DNA of 64,000 bases from Cupriavidus neocaledonicus (lineage in GTDB: Bacteria > Pseudomonadota > Gammaproteobacteria > Burkholderiales > Burkholderiaceae), in NCBI RefSeq assembly GCF_000372525.1, contig NZ_AQUR01000104.1, positions 1 to 64,000 on the forward strand, in the 5' to 3' direction. Position numbers and translations under genes: made by a program. Shown here piece after piece: positions 63,701 through 64,000 of this stretch (positions are counted from its first letter, which is position 1; every line of letters starts with the position of its first letter). Under the pieces are notes generated by a model that worked only from the letters and a program-made list of their open reading frames with translations, searched no databases and was not told where the DNA came from.

Positions 63701-64000
63701 TTACTTCTTGCCGGGCTGGTAGATCTGGTCGAACGAACCGCCATCGGCGAAGTGGGTCTTCTGCGCCTTTTGCCAGCCGCCGAAGACCTCGTCGATGGTG
63801 AACAGCTTCACCTTGGGGAAATTGGCGGCGTACTTGGCCGCGACCTTCTGCGAGATCGGGCGGTAGTAGTTCTTCGCCGCGATCTCCTGCCCTTCGTCGG
63901 TGTACAGGAACTGCAAATAGGCCTCGGCCGCCTTGCGCGTGCCCTTCTTGTCGACCACCTTGTCGACCACGGCCACCGGCGGCTCCGCCAGGATCGACAC
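63701..64000 (-). CDS. sbp: Sulfate ABC transporter binding protein, C-terminal part
   Basis: The last 99 or so residues of a sulfate-binding protein; the N-terminus lies beyond the window. SILAEPPVAVVDKVVDKKGTRKAAEAYLQFLYTDEGQEIAAKNYYRP, then IDEVFGGWQKAQKTHFADGGSFDQIYQ, is diagnostic of Sbp/CysP. It is upstream of the ssu and cys genes on the same strand and supplies the binding protein missing from cysTWA. The apparent ATG at the window edge is not the true start. Confidence 0.9.
   Translation of the reverse strand: MSILAEPPVAVVDKVVDKKGTRKAAEAYLQFLYTDEGQEIAAKNYYRPISQKVAAKYAANFPKVKLFTIDEVFGGWQKAQKTHFADGGSFDQIYQPGKK

Noticed and set aside
60618..63722. A 1034-codon open frame on the plus strand across ssuD, ssuA and ssuE
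   Set aside because: It is the antisense shadow of three recognisable genes in GC-rich DNA, with Arg/His/Gln-rich composition and no family similarity.

Overview
The window looks like a stretch of a large, high-GC betaproteobacterial chromosome, most likely Cupriavidus or a close relative. The support is the codon and GC character, a phasin and acetoacetyl-CoA reductase pair with a glyoxylate shunt, a Bug-type binding protein, and the gene order tsaB-rimI-udg-DUF1853 / lplT / alr-radA. This assignment comes from recognising gene content and order; no database search was run.

Layout. 1-400 holds the end of an IS481-family element and a hairpin repeat. 397-5902 is a glutathione/peptide import and turnover operon under an RpiR-type regulator (rpiR-iaaA-gsiA-gsiB); its expected permease genes gsiC and gsiD are missing at the place where the IS element sits. 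6207-17755 is mostly housekeeping: ABC-F ATPase, dsbB, radA, alr, lplT, udg, rimI, tsaB and an acyl-CoA-binding protein. 17776-32226 is accessory: an MFS exporter, a DUF1857 protein, a VOC protein, a mazEF-type toxin-antitoxin pair, an orphan MetQ-like binding protein, tRNA-Leu(CAG), two exported hydrolases, an enolase-superfamily enzyme, an eight-repeat lipoprotein, a LuxR solo, two DUF1801 proteins, a Bug receptor and a LysR regulator.

32458-44535 contains an SbmA/BacA-like ABC protein, a bacterioferritin-like protein, two UspA proteins and the carbon-storage and acetate block: phaB, phaP, malate synthase (aceB), a type II haloacid dehalogenase, a LysR regulator, a LoiP-like M48 protease and isocitrate lyase (aceA). 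44879-52732 holds an alpha/beta hydrolase, a probable MFS-TPP enzyme-RraA-GGCT operon, a LytS/LytT-type two-component pair and a DUF962 protein. 52980-64000 is one sulfur-scavenging cluster, all on the minus strand: sbp (cut by the window end), ssuE, ssuA, ssuD, ssuC, ssuB, a degenerate EAL protein, an RBBP9-like hydrolase, cysT, cysW, cysA and a CysB-type regulator. It would import sulfate and alkanesulfonates and release sulfite from sulfonates, with its presumed regulator encoded last.

The most unusual structure is just downstream of tRNA-Leu (22306-22676). The last 21 nt of the tRNA gene recur twice at 151-152 bp spacing. Each unit between them carries four hairpins whose pairing survives base changes, and a separate terminator closes the array. 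The layout resembles the rtT repeats behind E. coli tyrT, but here it follows a leucine tRNA.
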